64,000 nucleotides of DNA from positions 1,612,001 to 1,676,000 of the forward strand of contig NZ_CP081903.1 in NCBI RefSeq assembly GCF_020091405.1, read 5' to 3'. Shown here one piece after another: positions 43,313-52,525 of the stretch. The DNA comes from Bacteroides cellulosilyticus. GTDB taxonomy: Bacteria; Bacteroidota; Bacteroidia; Bacteroidales; Bacteroidaceae. The notes under the pieces were generated by a model. That model was not told the origin of the DNA and did not search any database. It saw only the letters and a program-made list of their open reading frames with translations. Each line of letters starts with the position of its first letter. Positions within the stretch are counted from its first letter, which is position 1. The position numbers were made by a program, and so were the translations under genes.

Positions 43313-43380
43313 AAATAAAAAACGCCTTCTTTTCTGTAAGCAAATTTAGATGAATATAAATTAACAGAAAAGAGGGCTTT
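43313..43380 (-). terminator. Intrinsic terminator after the LytTR regulator, with an embedded -7 box
   Basis: On the minus strand AGCCCTCTTTTCTGT (from 43378) pairs with ACAGAAAAGAAGGCG (43337-43323), followed by a T-run. The 26-nt loop contains TAAATTTG (43348-43341), a match to the -7 promoter consensus. A transcript starting there would be the WD40-caspase-fimbrillin mRNA, with a leader of about 145 nt. Confidence 0.65.
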
Positions 43381-43450
43381 GGAGGAAATCAGTTCAAGTC
43401 TTTAACAACTACGCTTAACTGGTTCAAAAAAATGTTTGTACGGTATTTTT

Positions 43451-44212
43451 TTACAGGAAGTTCAATGCTTCCTTTATTTTGCTGTAATGGCGTCTGCTTG
43501 CCGAAATCTCCAGATGATTGAATGGAGCATAAAGTATGCAGCGCAGTGTATTGTTCTCTACAGAAGAAAGATAATCAATGTTCAGAATGTAATTCGTATT
43601 CACCCGGATGAAAGAAGGGCAGAAGTTCAATATATCCTTCGCCTTGGTACTGAGCCGCAATCTGTATTGTTCCATATTGGTCAGGGTCATTTGCCAACAG
43701 CGGGTTTCATCCGAATATTGAAAAAACAGTATTTCGGACCGTCTCAGAAGTAACAAGCGGCTGATGGTTTGAACAGCGAATTTGCAATCGTTACTTAATA
43801 ACTGACGCATGGCTTGGTCAAAATTGATGGAGTTGTTGCTCTTTTCCCGCTTGATTCTTTCTACAATTTGTTTGAGTTCGTTTGTCTGATAAGGCTTCAG
43901 CAGATAGTCAAAGGCAGAAGCTCGTAATGCATCGAGCATATACTTGTCAAAAGCGCTATAGAATATGACACGCATATTATTGCGCACATACGGGCGTATC
44001 TCCTGTAAGAGTTCGATGCCGTTGATATATGGCATTTCCACGTCAAGAAACAGCAAGTCCGGTTGATATTGTATGATGCTTTTCTTTGCTTTCTGTGAAG
44101 AGGTGAACGTGTCCAGAATTTCTATTTCAGGATAGGTTTTCAAATCATCCTCTAAATTTTGGATAGAGTTGATTTCGTCGTCAACAATGATAGTTTTAAT
44201 AGTATTTGCCAT
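43451..44212 (-). CDS. LytTR-family response regulator
   Basis: The 253-residue protein has a receiver domain with D11-D12, phospho-acceptor D57 (LFLDVEMP) and K106 (LLKPYQ), followed by a LytTR DNA-binding domain (residues about 150-250: RSEILFFQYSDE, FIRVNTNYILNIDYLSSVE, ISASRRHYSKIKEAL). The start MANTIKTIIVDDE lies 4 bp after the kinase stop; a longer frame would overlap the kinase gene. It is co-transcribed with the sensor kinase and sits directly upstream of the WD40-caspase-fimbrillin genes, its probable targets. Confidence 0.92.
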   Translation of the reverse strand: MANTIKTIIVDDEINSIQNLEDDLKTYPEIEILDTFTSSQKAKKSIIQYQPDLLFLDVEMPYINGIELLQEIRPYVRNNMRVIFYSAFDKYMLDALRASAFDYLLKPYQTNELKQIVERIKREKSNNSINFDQAMRQLLSNDCKFAVQTISRLLLLRRSEILFFQYSDETRCWQMTLTNMEQYRLRLSTKAKDILNFCPSFIRVNTNYILNIDYLSSVENNTLRCILYAPFNHLEISASRRHYSKIKEALNFL

Positions 44213-44216
44213 TATT

Positions 44217-46244
44217 TTAAATATTGAATTGATAATTGAAAGGGACAACCATTGTCACCAAAGTACCATGCTGGGAGGTGGAGGATGTAGCTATATTCTG
44301 GATATCGAATATGATTTTCTCAGAATTCTTGCTATTTAATAGCTCTATGGTACGGAACAAAACTTTCAATCCATTTCCTGTCCCTCGTTTTGAGTCGGCA
44401 TGTTTTCCCGGATCATATCCACTGCCGTTATCCTGGATGTATATGGATAGATTTTTGATTTCATTTGAAATTTGTATGGAAAGTATATTTTCTTGTTCAC
44501 ATTCCTCTCCGAATGCATATTTCAGTGCATTCTCTACCGGAATCTGTATACACATGGATGGAATGAGAGTTTGCAAGGGAACTTGTCTGTCAATTTCCCA
44601 TTCAATGCGTATCTTATCCGGATTGGTTTCTTTGCGGAGGGCGATGTAGTTTTTCACCAGTTCTATCTCTTCCTGAAGTTCGACAGCTATTTTTTCAGAT
44701 GCCAATAGGTTTCCACGCAATACTTGTATAAGCAGCTGGAGTGGTTGTGCCAATTCCGAATATTGCTTAAATGTCGGCATCACTGCATTTAGCACATTGA
44801 ATACGTAGTGCGGTGATATGCGGTTTCTTATATTCTCCATACGTAGTTGTGTGGCTAATGCCATTTGGCGGTTATATCTCTGCTCGTTTTTCCGCCGGAT
44901 ATAGATGAAGATTAATATTGCCAGCAAAATGGATATGACTAACAATCCTACAAAAAACATGATTGCATTCTGCTGGCGAGACAGTCGGGTTTTATCGTTG
45001 CTGATAAGGATATCTTTTTTCAATAGGGTGGTGTCCTGGCTGTAGCGGTAATCTATCTCGTTGATATTATTGATATTCCGTATATTTCTCATGGAGTCAT
45101 CATATTGTTCTACTATGTTTTTGTAGTTATAAGCCTTTTCAAAGTCTTTCTTTTGGGCATAATACTCCATCAGGCGTTTGTTGTGCAGATAGATGTAGGA
45201 GGGGCCGATACGCTGTGGGCTGTAAGGTTTGGAAAGATAACGGTTGGCTGCCTCCAGTTTATTTTCGCGCAACGCTAAAGCTCCTTGAAGGCTGTTCAGA
45301 TAGAATAAGACTTCCTCATTGGCAGTGGAGTCATTCATTAATACGGAACAGGATTTATCCAGATAATAATGGGCTGAGTCATGCTTTCCCAGTAACATGT
45401 AAATCTCCCCTAAATTGGCTTCTACCAATGCGTTAAATGAAGGTTGGTTGAACGGTTTTACTACCTGATAGGCTTGCTGAAAATAGGGTAAGGCCTCTGC
45501 GTACTTTTCTTCATAGTAAAGACAGTTTCCTTTTGAATTCAGAAAATGATAGTTCTCATACTCCAGGCGTTGTTCGGGTACTTGTTCGGCCAAGTCAAAG
45601 TAACGGTGTGCCAGTGTGAAGTTATGCAGGTCAGCATAAGTCTGTGCAAGCCCCATGTAAATGCTGAATTTGACATATTCGGATTTCAGCGAGTCTACCA
45701 CCCATAATGCTTTTCTGTAATATTTGGAAGCTTGGACAAGCTCTCCTTTCTGGCGGTATGCGTCAGCTAGGTTTATACATATATTTTCCAGCTCCAGGCG
45801 GTCGTGTGAACGATACGTGGCATTGTAGGCATGGTGGAGGCAAGCTATGGAAGAATCTCGTTGGTTCATTCCCTGTAGTAGTGAAGAACGATGATTCCAG
45901 CACATGCCCTCTAAGGCGGATGTTTCGGGGTGTTGTTTGCAGAAAGTCAGAACCTTTTGATTGATGTGCAGAGCACTGTCCGGATATCCCTGAAGATAAA
46001 GGCAATATCCGGCAAAAAGTTCCAATTTATAGTAAGCTGCACTGTCAGATGTCTTTTTTTGTGCTTCTCTGAAGCATGTTTTCATCTTTTCCGGATAAGT
46101 GTATATCGAATCGAACTTACTGATTAGTAAAGCATCGATCTCACTTCGCACTCTTTTCCCATCTTTTTGTGAGTTACATGCCAGTAATGAAAATAGAGAT
46201 ATAATAATATATATGACTATTCTGCCGTATTTGTCCATTCCCAT
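44217..46244 (-). CDS. LytS-type sensor histidine kinase with TPR sensor
   Basis: The protein of about 675 residues begins with a hydrophobic signal (VIYIIISLFSLLACNSQ) that could be a lipoprotein signal or a membrane anchor. An extracytoplasmic TPR region follows (about residues 50-375), then one TM helix (about 427-449) and a His_kinase-type DHp with H479 in RISPHYVFNVLNA. The ATPase part has PVENALKYAFG, QDNGSGYD and GTGNGLKVL. This class pairs with LytTR regulators, as it does here. The frame extends ten codons further up, but a -7 box (TATATTTG, 46279-46272) lies there, so the start is at 46244 or 46238. Confidence 0.9.
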   Translation of the reverse strand: MGMDKYGRIVIYIIISLFSLLACNSQKDGKRVRSEIDALLISKFDSIYTYPEKMKTCFREAQKKTSDSAAYYKLELFAGYCLYLQGYPDSALHINQKVLTFCKQHPETSALEGMCWNHRSSLLQGMNQRDSSIACLHHAYNATYRSHDRLELENICINLADAYRQKGELVQASKYYRKALWVVDSLKSEYVKFSIYMGLAQTYADLHNFTLAHRYFDLAEQVPEQRLEYENYHFLNSKGNCLYYEEKYAEALPYFQQAYQVVKPFNQPSFNALVEANLGEIYMLLGKHDSAHYYLDKSCSVLMNDSTANEEVLFYLNSLQGALALRENKLEAANRYLSKPYSPQRIGPSYIYLHNKRLMEYYAQKKDFEKAYNYKNIVEQYDDSMRNIRNINNINEIDYRYSQDTTLLKKDILISNDKTRLSRQQNAIMFFVGLLVISILLAILIFIYIRRKNEQRYNRQMALATQLRMENIRNRISPHYVFNVLNAVMPTFKQYSELAQPLQLLIQVLRGNLLASEKIAVELQEEIELVKNYIALRKETNPDKIRIEWEIDRQVPLQTLIPSMCIQIPVENALKYAFGEECEQENILSIQISNEIKNLSIYIQDNGSGYDPGKHADSKRGTGNGLKVLFRTIELLNSKNSEKIIFDIQNIATSSTSQHGTLVTMVVPFNYQFNI

Positions 46245-46271
46245 CGTCTTTGTTGTTTTGCTTTTAGGGAA

Positions 46272-46279
46272 CAAATATA
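46272..46279 (-). promoter_or_regulatory. -7 promoter box of the kinase/regulator operon
   Basis: The minus strand reads TATATTTG, which puts the transcript start near 46265 and rules out the longer kinase start. Confidence 0.6.
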
Positions 46280-46424
46280 ACCTTTTTTAGGGGCTTGGTA
46301 AAGATTTTGTAATAAGAATAGGGTGTAATATAGTAGTTTATATGCTTATCTGGTCGAAAAATGAGTTTATTTGGTTGTTATTTATGTCCTGTTTTTCAAA
46401 GATAGAATATGCTTATTTTTTGAA

Positions 46425-46474
46425 TGAAAAAACGTTCCACAAATATATGAGACTACGCATATTTGTGAAACGTT
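46425..46474 (-). terminator. Intrinsic terminator of the SulP gene
   Basis: On the minus strand AACGTTTCACAAATAT pairs with ATATTTGTGGAACGTT, with one mismatch, and is followed by T6. It lies just past the SulP stop codon. Confidence 0.75.
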
Positions 46475-46502
46475 AATATGTTGATAAAATCTGAGGAGAA
46501 AG

Positions 46503-48182
46503 TTATGCTAGAAGTGATTTTGCTCTTTCCAATGCCACATTGATATTCGGGCAGATATTCTTTTCACCCAGCAGTTCATAGAAGCCGGATTTTTCCAACG
46601 TTTTGTGCACCTTTTCATTCACACCGGAAAGTACGATTGTTGTCTTCTCCCGTTGCGCCATTTGGCAAAGATTAGTCAGGTTGTGAATACCTGTGGAATC
46701 GATGAAGGGTACTTTTCTCATACGGATAATGCGCACTTCGGGGCGATCACCCAGTCTGGACATGATTTCCTCGAACTTGGTGGCAATACCAAAGAAGTAA
46801 GGGCCGTTTATTTCATATACTTCCACACCTTTAGGGATAGACAGGTTTTCTTCATCTTCTTTACTGTTAGATTCTTCATTCAGATTAATCTCATCTTTAA
46901 TAACAGAAATTTCAGTGGTTTCCATAACACGATGCATGAAGAGTACACAAGCTATGACAAGACCCACTTCAATAGCGATGGTTAAGTCGAAAATAACTGT
47001 CAGGAAGAAAGTGATCAGCAATACGGTGACGTCTGATTTCGGATTCTTCAGCAGTGCCTTGAATGTGCGCCAACCACTCATGTTATAAGAGACAATCACC
47101 AATACACCTGCCAGACAAGCCATCGGAATATATTGTGCCAGCGGCATAAGGAACAGAAGGATAAGCAAAAGCACCACTGCATGTACCATACCTGCAACAG
47201 GGGTTTTACCACCATTGTTTATATTAGCCATTGTACGTGCAATAGCACCGGTGGCAGGAATACCACCAAACAGGGGTGTTATTAGGTTGGCAGCTCCTTG
47301 TGCTATCAATTCCGTATTTGAATCATGCTTATCGCCAATAACACCATCCGCTACCGTAGCGGAAAGCAGCGATTCGATGGCTCCTAATACTGCAATGGTA
47401 ATGGCTACAGGGAATAAGTCCTGAATAGCCTCCCAGTTTAGTGAAGGCATCACTGCGTCCGGCAGTTCCGCTTTGATACTGAAGCGGTCGCCAATGGTAT
47501 CTATACAATTAATTCCGGCATAAGTCTTCATCAGATATACCGCTACCGTTACTACAATGATAGCAATCAGAGATCCCGGTATCTTCTTTGAGAATTTCGG
47601 GGTTATGGCAATAATTGCAATACTTACAATGCTGACAATTGTGTTCCACCAGTTGATGGTATCGAAATGCTGGAAATAGATCATCCATTTCCCGACAAAA
47701 TCTCCGGGAACTTTTTCACCACCGAAACTAAGTCCGAAGATATCAGCTATCTGCGTAGTGAAGATAGTGACAGCAATACCACTGGTAAATCCCACGATGA
47801 TAGGATAGGGTATAAACTTGATTACAGCACCCAACTTGAATATCCCTAACAGAATAAGAATGACTCCCGCCATTAGCGTGGCTACAATCAATCCCGCTTC
47901 TCCGTATTGCTGGATAATGCCATAAATAATAACGATAAAAGCTCCTGTAGGACCACCGATCTGTACTTTGCTACCTCCCAACATGGAGATAATGAATCCA
48001 GCAATGATTGCCGTGATAATACCTTTCTCGGGTGATACACCGGATGCAATACCAAATGCAATAGCAAGCGGGAGAGCAACGATACCTACTATGATACCGG
48101 CCATCAGGTCTGCCATGAATAATTCTTTCGAGTAGTTCTTCAAAGCCGTGAATAGCTTTGGTCTGAATTCGAACGCTTTCAT
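46503..48182 (-). CDS. SulP family anion transporter with STAS domain
   Basis: The 559-residue inner-membrane protein has the SulP transmembrane core of about 12-14 helices (ADLMAGIIVGIVALPLAIAFGIASGVSPEKG, then IGGPTGAFIVIIYGI and LFGGIPATGAIARTMAN) and a C-terminal cytosolic STAS domain (residues about 440-555: VPFIDSTGIHNLTNL). SulP proteins carry sulfate, bicarbonate or dicarboxylates; the anion cannot be assigned. A Glu/Asn/Ser-rich linker (about 415-440) joins the two parts. It has its own -7 box (TAATTTTG, minus strand, 48221-48214) and terminator. Confidence 0.92.
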   Translation of the reverse strand: MKAFEFRPKLFTALKNYSKELFMADLMAGIIVGIVALPLAIAFGIASGVSPEKGIITAIIAGFIISMLGGSKVQIGGPTGAFIVIIYGIIQQYGEAGLIVATLMAGVILILLGIFKLGAVIKFIPYPIIVGFTSGIAVTIFTTQIADIFGLSFGGEKVPGDFVGKWMIYFQHFDTINWWNTIVSIVSIAIIAITPKFSKKIPGSLIAIIVVTVAVYLMKTYAGINCIDTIGDRFSIKAELPDAVMPSLNWEAIQDLFPVAITIAVLGAIESLLSATVADGVIGDKHDSNTELIAQGAANLITPLFGGIPATGAIARTMANINNGGKTPVAGMVHAVVLLLILLFLMPLAQYIPMACLAGVLVIVSYNMSGWRTFKALLKNPKSDVTVLLITFFLTVIFDLTIAIEVGLVIACVLFMHRVMETTEISVIKDEINLNEESNSKEDEENLSIPKGVEVYEINGPYFFGIATKFEEIMSRLGDRPEVRIIRMRKVPFIDSTGIHNLTNLCQMAQREKTTIVLSGVNEKVHKTLEKSGFYELLGEKNICPNINVALERAKSLLA

Positions 48183-48213
48183 AAATAATCTGTACTTTTT
48201 GTGAAACGAGGTG

Positions 48214-48221
48214 CAAAATTA
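48214..48221 (-). promoter_or_regulatory. -7 promoter box of the SulP gene
   Basis: The minus strand reads TAATTTTG, 31 bp upstream of the start codon. Confidence 0.55.
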
Positions 48222-48263
48222 GACAAAATAATGCATATATTGGTTGGTTGCTTTCAAATATAT

Positions 48264-48271
48264 TATATTTG
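48264..48271 (+). promoter_or_regulatory. -7 promoter box of the HTCS gene
   Basis: TATATTTG lies 20 bp upstream of the ATG at 48292. It excludes the in-frame TTG at 48244 as a start. Confidence 0.65.
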
Positions 48272-48291
48272 CAGCATCTAACAGTAATATT

Positions 48292-51200
48292 ATGAAATCA
48301 CGGCTGCTTATATTCTTTCTTTTTCTTTCTATTTTTAATATATATGCTTCAGATGTGAAGTTTTATAATATTAATACGATGTATGGAATTTCCATGCGGG
48401 AAATGGCTTCTGTCTGCAAAGATGAGAATGGCTTTATTTGGGCTTCTTCTAAAACGGGTATATTGAGAATTACGGAAAGTGATTATCGCATTTATCAGCT
48501 TCCTTATAAAACTGCCAATATCATAAATGTCAAGCTGGCCTATAATAACTCGTTTTTAATAGCATATACGAATAATGGGCAATTCTTTCATTATAATGAA
48601 CTGTATGACCGGTTTGATTTATTTCTGGATCTCAGAATATCTTTCAATAATACTTTTTTAAGTGTAGGCAAAGTCATTATTGATGATGAACAGGCTCTCT
48701 GGATTCCTACTTCCGGAGGATTGTGCAAATATAAAAATGGAATGTTTACTCAAATAGGTGAGAAACAAACTATGACACAGAGCATAGCACCTTATGATCA
48801 GACACACTTACTTGTAACGTATCAGGATAGCATTGGTTTGCTGAATATGAATACATTGGAGCGAAAAAGTGTATGTGAAATAAATAATACTTTTCAGATA
48901 AGCAGTCTTTTTTATGATAATAAAGGAGAGGTTTTATGGATAGGAACTTCTACTGACGGTCTTTTTTATCTGGATATGCAAAAAAAATCGTTATTGCCAT
49001 TTTCTGATTTTCCAAAGCAGCCAATCGGAGTGATAACGGAAAGTTCTGATTCGACATTATTGGTTGGGATTGACGGACAGGGAGTATGGGAATTGGATAA
49101 GGATAAAAAAACGGTTCTGAACATTCTGAAAGAAGATATTGATAATCCTTTCTCTCTTCGCGGGGATGGAGTTTATGATATTTATTGCGATGGTAAGCAG
49201 AGAGTGTGGGTCACTACCTATACTGGCGGACTTTCTTTCTTCGACTGGAAATCTCCTTTAATTAATCAAATTACCCATCAGGTTAATAATCCGAATTCTT
49301 TAGGGAATGATAATGTAAACAAGATACTGGAAGATAGCAAAGGAGATATCTGGTTTGCTACGAATAATGGGATAAGCAGGTGGAGAGTAGCCACTAATGA
49401 ATGGGATACTTATTATCAGAATAAACAGGAACAGGCACAGGTCTTTCTGGCTTTATGTGAAGATGATGAAGGAAACATTTGGGCGGGTTCGTTCTCATCC
49501 GGATTTTATGTTTTAGATCGGAATACTGGAAAAGAATTGGTTCATTATCCACGGAATACATCGGATTTGAAGTCTGATGGTAAATTTATAATGAATATAT
49601 ATAAGGATAGCGAGGGTGATATCTGGATTGGAGGTATCCAAGATGTAATATGTTATTTAACGAAAGAAAAACGTTTTCATACGTATGGTGCACAGCCCAT
49701 GCGTACGTTTATGGAGTTTTCTCCGGGAAAAATGTTGCTGGCTTGTACTTATTCTGTGCTTTTGTTAGACAAAGAAACGGGGAAAATCACTTTTTTACCG
49801 GAATGCCTTGCACAAGATCTTTTAGTAATGGAGGATGATATTTGGGTGGCTACTTCCGGAGACGGATTGCTACACTATAATTACACGAATCGTGAAACTC
49901 ATAAAATAACAGTGGAATCCGGATTGCCATCTAATTATGTTAACAGTGTCATGTATGATAATGGGTATTTATGGTTAGGTACGGAAAATGGTTTGTGTCG
50001 TTATAATCCTGCCGACAGCACGGTGCATACTTATTATTCTACTTTAGCTCTTTCCAGTGCTTCGTTCAATGTGAATGCCAGCTGCAAATTACGCAATGGT
50101 GAGTTGATGTGGGGTACAAATAATGGGGCAGTAATGTTTAATCCTGATAAATTATATCATACCCAGCTCAACGGGCAGATTTATTTCCAGAATATCAATA
50201 TTTCCGGCAGTTCTATCAGAGAAAATCAGGATTTGTTGCGTGGAATCCCGGTAAATAAGCAAACAGATATTTCATTCAAATATGATCAGAATACTCTGAC
50301 GCTTGAGGTATTGCCTATTGGTGTTTCTTCCAAAGAAATAAAATTTTCATGGAAAATGGAAGGGCTTGATGCGGAGTGGTCACATCCTTCCAGTCAGCAA
50401 ATAATTACTTATACCAATATTCCTAATGGAAATTTCCGGCTTAAAGTAAGAATGTATAATAATTCACTTTCTCAGATAGTCGATGAACGTACATTGGATA
50501 TACACGTTATTCCACTTTACTGGCAGACGTGGTGGTTTCGCCTGGTGATATTCATTATTATAATGAGTACTACTTTCTTTGTGCTTAAATTCTATATAAA
50601 TCGTTTAAAACAGCGCCATGCCGAAGATAAGATTCGTTTTTTCACAAATACCGCTCATGATCTTCGTACATCGATAACGCTGATAAATGCACCTATTCAG
50701 GAATTGAATAAAGAGGAAGAATTGTCAGAGAAAGGACATTATTATCTGAATCTGGCTATGGAACAGTCTGAACGTTTATCTAATGTTGCAACCCAACTTC
50801 TGGATTTCCAGAAAGTAGATATGGGGAAAGGACAACTGTTTTTGGTAATGGTTGATGTTGTTAATTTGGTATATAGGCGGAAAACAATGTTCAAGTCTAC
50901 AGCGGGAAAAAAGAATGTTATATTGGAGTTTGTCTCTAACAGGGAATCTTATATGTCAGCTGTCGATGAATTGAAAATAGAGAAGGTCGTTGATAATTTG
51001 ATATCTAATGCAATCAAATATTCCCATACGAATGGTAGGGTGGAGCTTACATTGAATTGTAATGAGTACTATTGGAGCTTGGAGGTGAGAGATTATGGAT
51101 TGGGTATCTCGGATAATGCTCAAAAGAAGCTGTTCAAAGAGTTTTATAGAGGAGATAATAAGGTTAATTCACGCATGGTAGGTTCCGGGATAGGCCTGTT

Positions 51201-52158
51201 ATTGGTGAAGAATTACGTTTTGATGCATGAGGGAAAAGTCTCACTTGAAAGTAAGGAGAATGAAGGTTCTTTATTCAAAATAAACATCCCTTATAAAGAA
51301 GTGGTTGAGGTTGCACCTGTTGAACATGAAGAACCGGGCAATATAACATCTGCCGATGGTCTGTCTGATCAGTCGGAATATAAACAGGAAGATGATAGAT
51401 CCGGAAAGAGGAAATCTATATTAATCGTAGATGATAATAAAGATTTGCGGAACTTCCTGAAGTGTTCTTTTGAAAATCAATATTACATTTTAGAGGCTGG
51501 CAATGGCAATGAAGCATGGGAATTGCTTCAGAAGGAATCTCCCGAATTGATTATTTCGGATGTGATGATGCCTGATATGGATGGGTTTGAGTTATGTAAA
51601 TTGATCAAATCTACTTTTGAAACTTCGCATATTCCGGTAATCCTGTTAACTTCACTTTGTGATAAAAGTGACCAGTTGGAAGGTTTAGGTCTGGGGGCAG
51701 AGGATTATATCACAAAACCTTTTGATATCTCACTTTTGGAGCAACGGATAAAGTCCCTTATGCGAAACAGGGAAATTGTCAGAGAGAGAGCTTTGAAATT
51801 GATAAAACCGGAGAATGATGAGCAACAGGTTATTCTGGCGAATGAGCTTAATGATCAGTTTGTGAAAAAAGCCGTGGAGGTGATTCATAATAATATGCAA
51901 AATTTGGATTTTGACAAAGAAAGCTTTGCTATGGAAATGCATGTGAGCGGTTCACTATTATATAAAAAAATAAAAGCATTGACAGGTCAATCACCTATTG
52001 ACTTTATTAAATCCATTCGTTTAAACCGAGCTTTAGAATTACTCCAATCTCATAAATACACTATCACAGAAGTTAGCGAACTTTGTGGTTATTCTAGTAT
52101 CAGTTATTTTAGTACAGTATTTAAAAAGTACTTTGGTAAGTCTCCTACAGAGGTGTGA
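48292..52158 (+). CDS. Hybrid two-component system regulator (HTCS)
   Basis: The 1288-residue protein combines all parts of a two-component system: signal sequence, two periplasmic seven-bladed propellers of reg_prop repeats (e.g. GFIWASSKTGIL, DIWFATNNGISRW, LWLGTENGLCRY), a Y_Y_Y domain (MEGLDAEWSHPS), one TM helix (about 755-780), DHp with H789 (AHDLRTS), ATPase with NLISNAIKYS and GSGIGLLLVKNYV, a receiver with D1090 (ISDVMMPDMDG) and an AraC-type HTH at the C-terminus (ITEVSELCGYSSISYFSTVFKKYFG). It should sense an oligosaccharide in the periplasm and activate the downstream susC-type locus. The locus begins 367 bp further on the same strand. Confidence 0.95.
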   Translation: MKSRLLIFFLFLSIFNIYASDVKFYNINTMYGISMREMASVCKDENGFIWASSKTGILRITESDYRIYQLPYKTANIINVKLAYNNSFLIAYTNNGQFFHYNELYDRFDLFLDLRISFNNTFLSVGKVIIDDEQALWIPTSGGLCKYKNGMFTQIGEKQTMTQSIAPYDQTHLLVTYQDSIGLLNMNTLERKSVCEINNTFQISSLFYDNKGEVLWIGTSTDGLFYLDMQKKSLLPFSDFPKQPIGVITESSDSTLLVGIDGQGVWELDKDKKTVLNILKEDIDNPFSLRGDGVYDIYCDGKQRVWVTTYTGGLSFFDWKSPLINQITHQVNNPNSLGNDNVNKILEDSKGDIWFATNNGISRWRVATNEWDTYYQNKQEQAQVFLALCEDDEGNIWAGSFSSGFYVLDRNTGKELVHYPRNTSDLKSDGKFIMNIYKDSEGDIWIGGIQDVICYLTKEKRFHTYGAQPMRTFMEFSPGKMLLACTYSVLLLDKETGKITFLPECLAQDLLVMEDDIWVATSGDGLLHYNYTNRETHKITVESGLPSNYVNSVMYDNGYLWLGTENGLCRYNPADSTVHTYYSTLALSSASFNVNASCKLRNGELMWGTNNGAVMFNPDKLYHTQLNGQIYFQNINISGSSIRENQDLLRGIPVNKQTDISFKYDQNTLTLEVLPIGVSSKEIKFSWKMEGLDAEWSHPSSQQIITYTNIPNGNFRLKVRMYNNSLSQIVDERTLDIHVIPLYWQTWWFRLVIFIIIMSTTFFVLKFYINRLKQRHAEDKIRFFTNTAHDLRTSITLINAPIQELNKEEELSEKGHYYLNLAMEQSERLSNVATQLLDFQKVDMGKGQLFLVMVDVVNLVYRRKTMFKSTAGKKNVILEFVSNRESYMSAVDELKIEKVVDNLISNAIKYSHTNGRVELTLNCNEYYWSLEVRDYGLGISDNAQKKLFKEFYRGDNKVNSRMVGSGIGLLLVKNYVLMHEGKVSLESKENEGSLFKINIPYKEVVEVAPVEHEEPGNITSADGLSDQSEYKQEDDRSGKRKSILIVDDNKDLRNFLKCSFENQYYILEAGNGNEAWELLQKESPELIISDVMMPDMDGFELCKLIKSTFETSHIPVILLTSLCDKSDQLEGLGLGAEDYITKPFDISLLEQRIKSLMRNREIVRERALKLIKPENDEQQVILANELNDQFVKKAVEVIHNNMQNLDFDKESFAMEMHVSGSLLYKKIKALTGQSPIDFIKSIRLNRALELLQSHKYTITEVSELCGYSSISYFSTVFKKYFGKSPTEV

Positions 52159-52199
52159 TTTACTTCTTTTTTCCTCTTTTTTATTATTTATTAGTTAGA

Positions 52200-52237
52200 A
52201 TATCTAATATCTAAAATTATATATCTAATATCTAAAA
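52200..52237 (+). promoter_or_regulatory. Direct repeats upstream of the PUL promoter, probable HTCS site
   Basis: ATATCTAATATCTAAAA occurs at 52200-52216 and again at 52221-52237, a 21-bp period, two helical turns. The repeats end next to the expected -33 region of the promoter at 52258, as expected for an AraC-type activator. Confidence 0.55.
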
Positions 52238-52257
52238 GTGTATTGGGTACACTTCTG

Positions 52258-52265
52258 TAGCTTTG
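52258..52265 (+). promoter_or_regulatory. -7 promoter box of the polysaccharide utilisation locus
   Basis: TAGCTTTG matches TAnnTTTG. Transcription would start near 52272, which leaves a leader of about 250 nt before the first gene. The leader itself shows no clear structure by eye. Confidence 0.5.
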
Positions 52266-52525
52266 TGCATCAATGTACGGAATGTATATTGATGGAGTTA
52301 TTGTTATGTTAAATCTAATCAAGTTAATCTTATGAAATGTATGTATGATGATGACGGTTAAGTCAGCTATTATGTAAAGACTGTAAAATCAGAGATAACC
52401 GTAGTGATGCATATCACTTTCGGTAATCTGTAATGAATTTCATGTGGCTTTGACATTTAAAGGGGGGCTGGTGTCAATGGCTGCCGTTATGAATAAAAAA
52501 CATAGAACCCCATTACTTATATATT

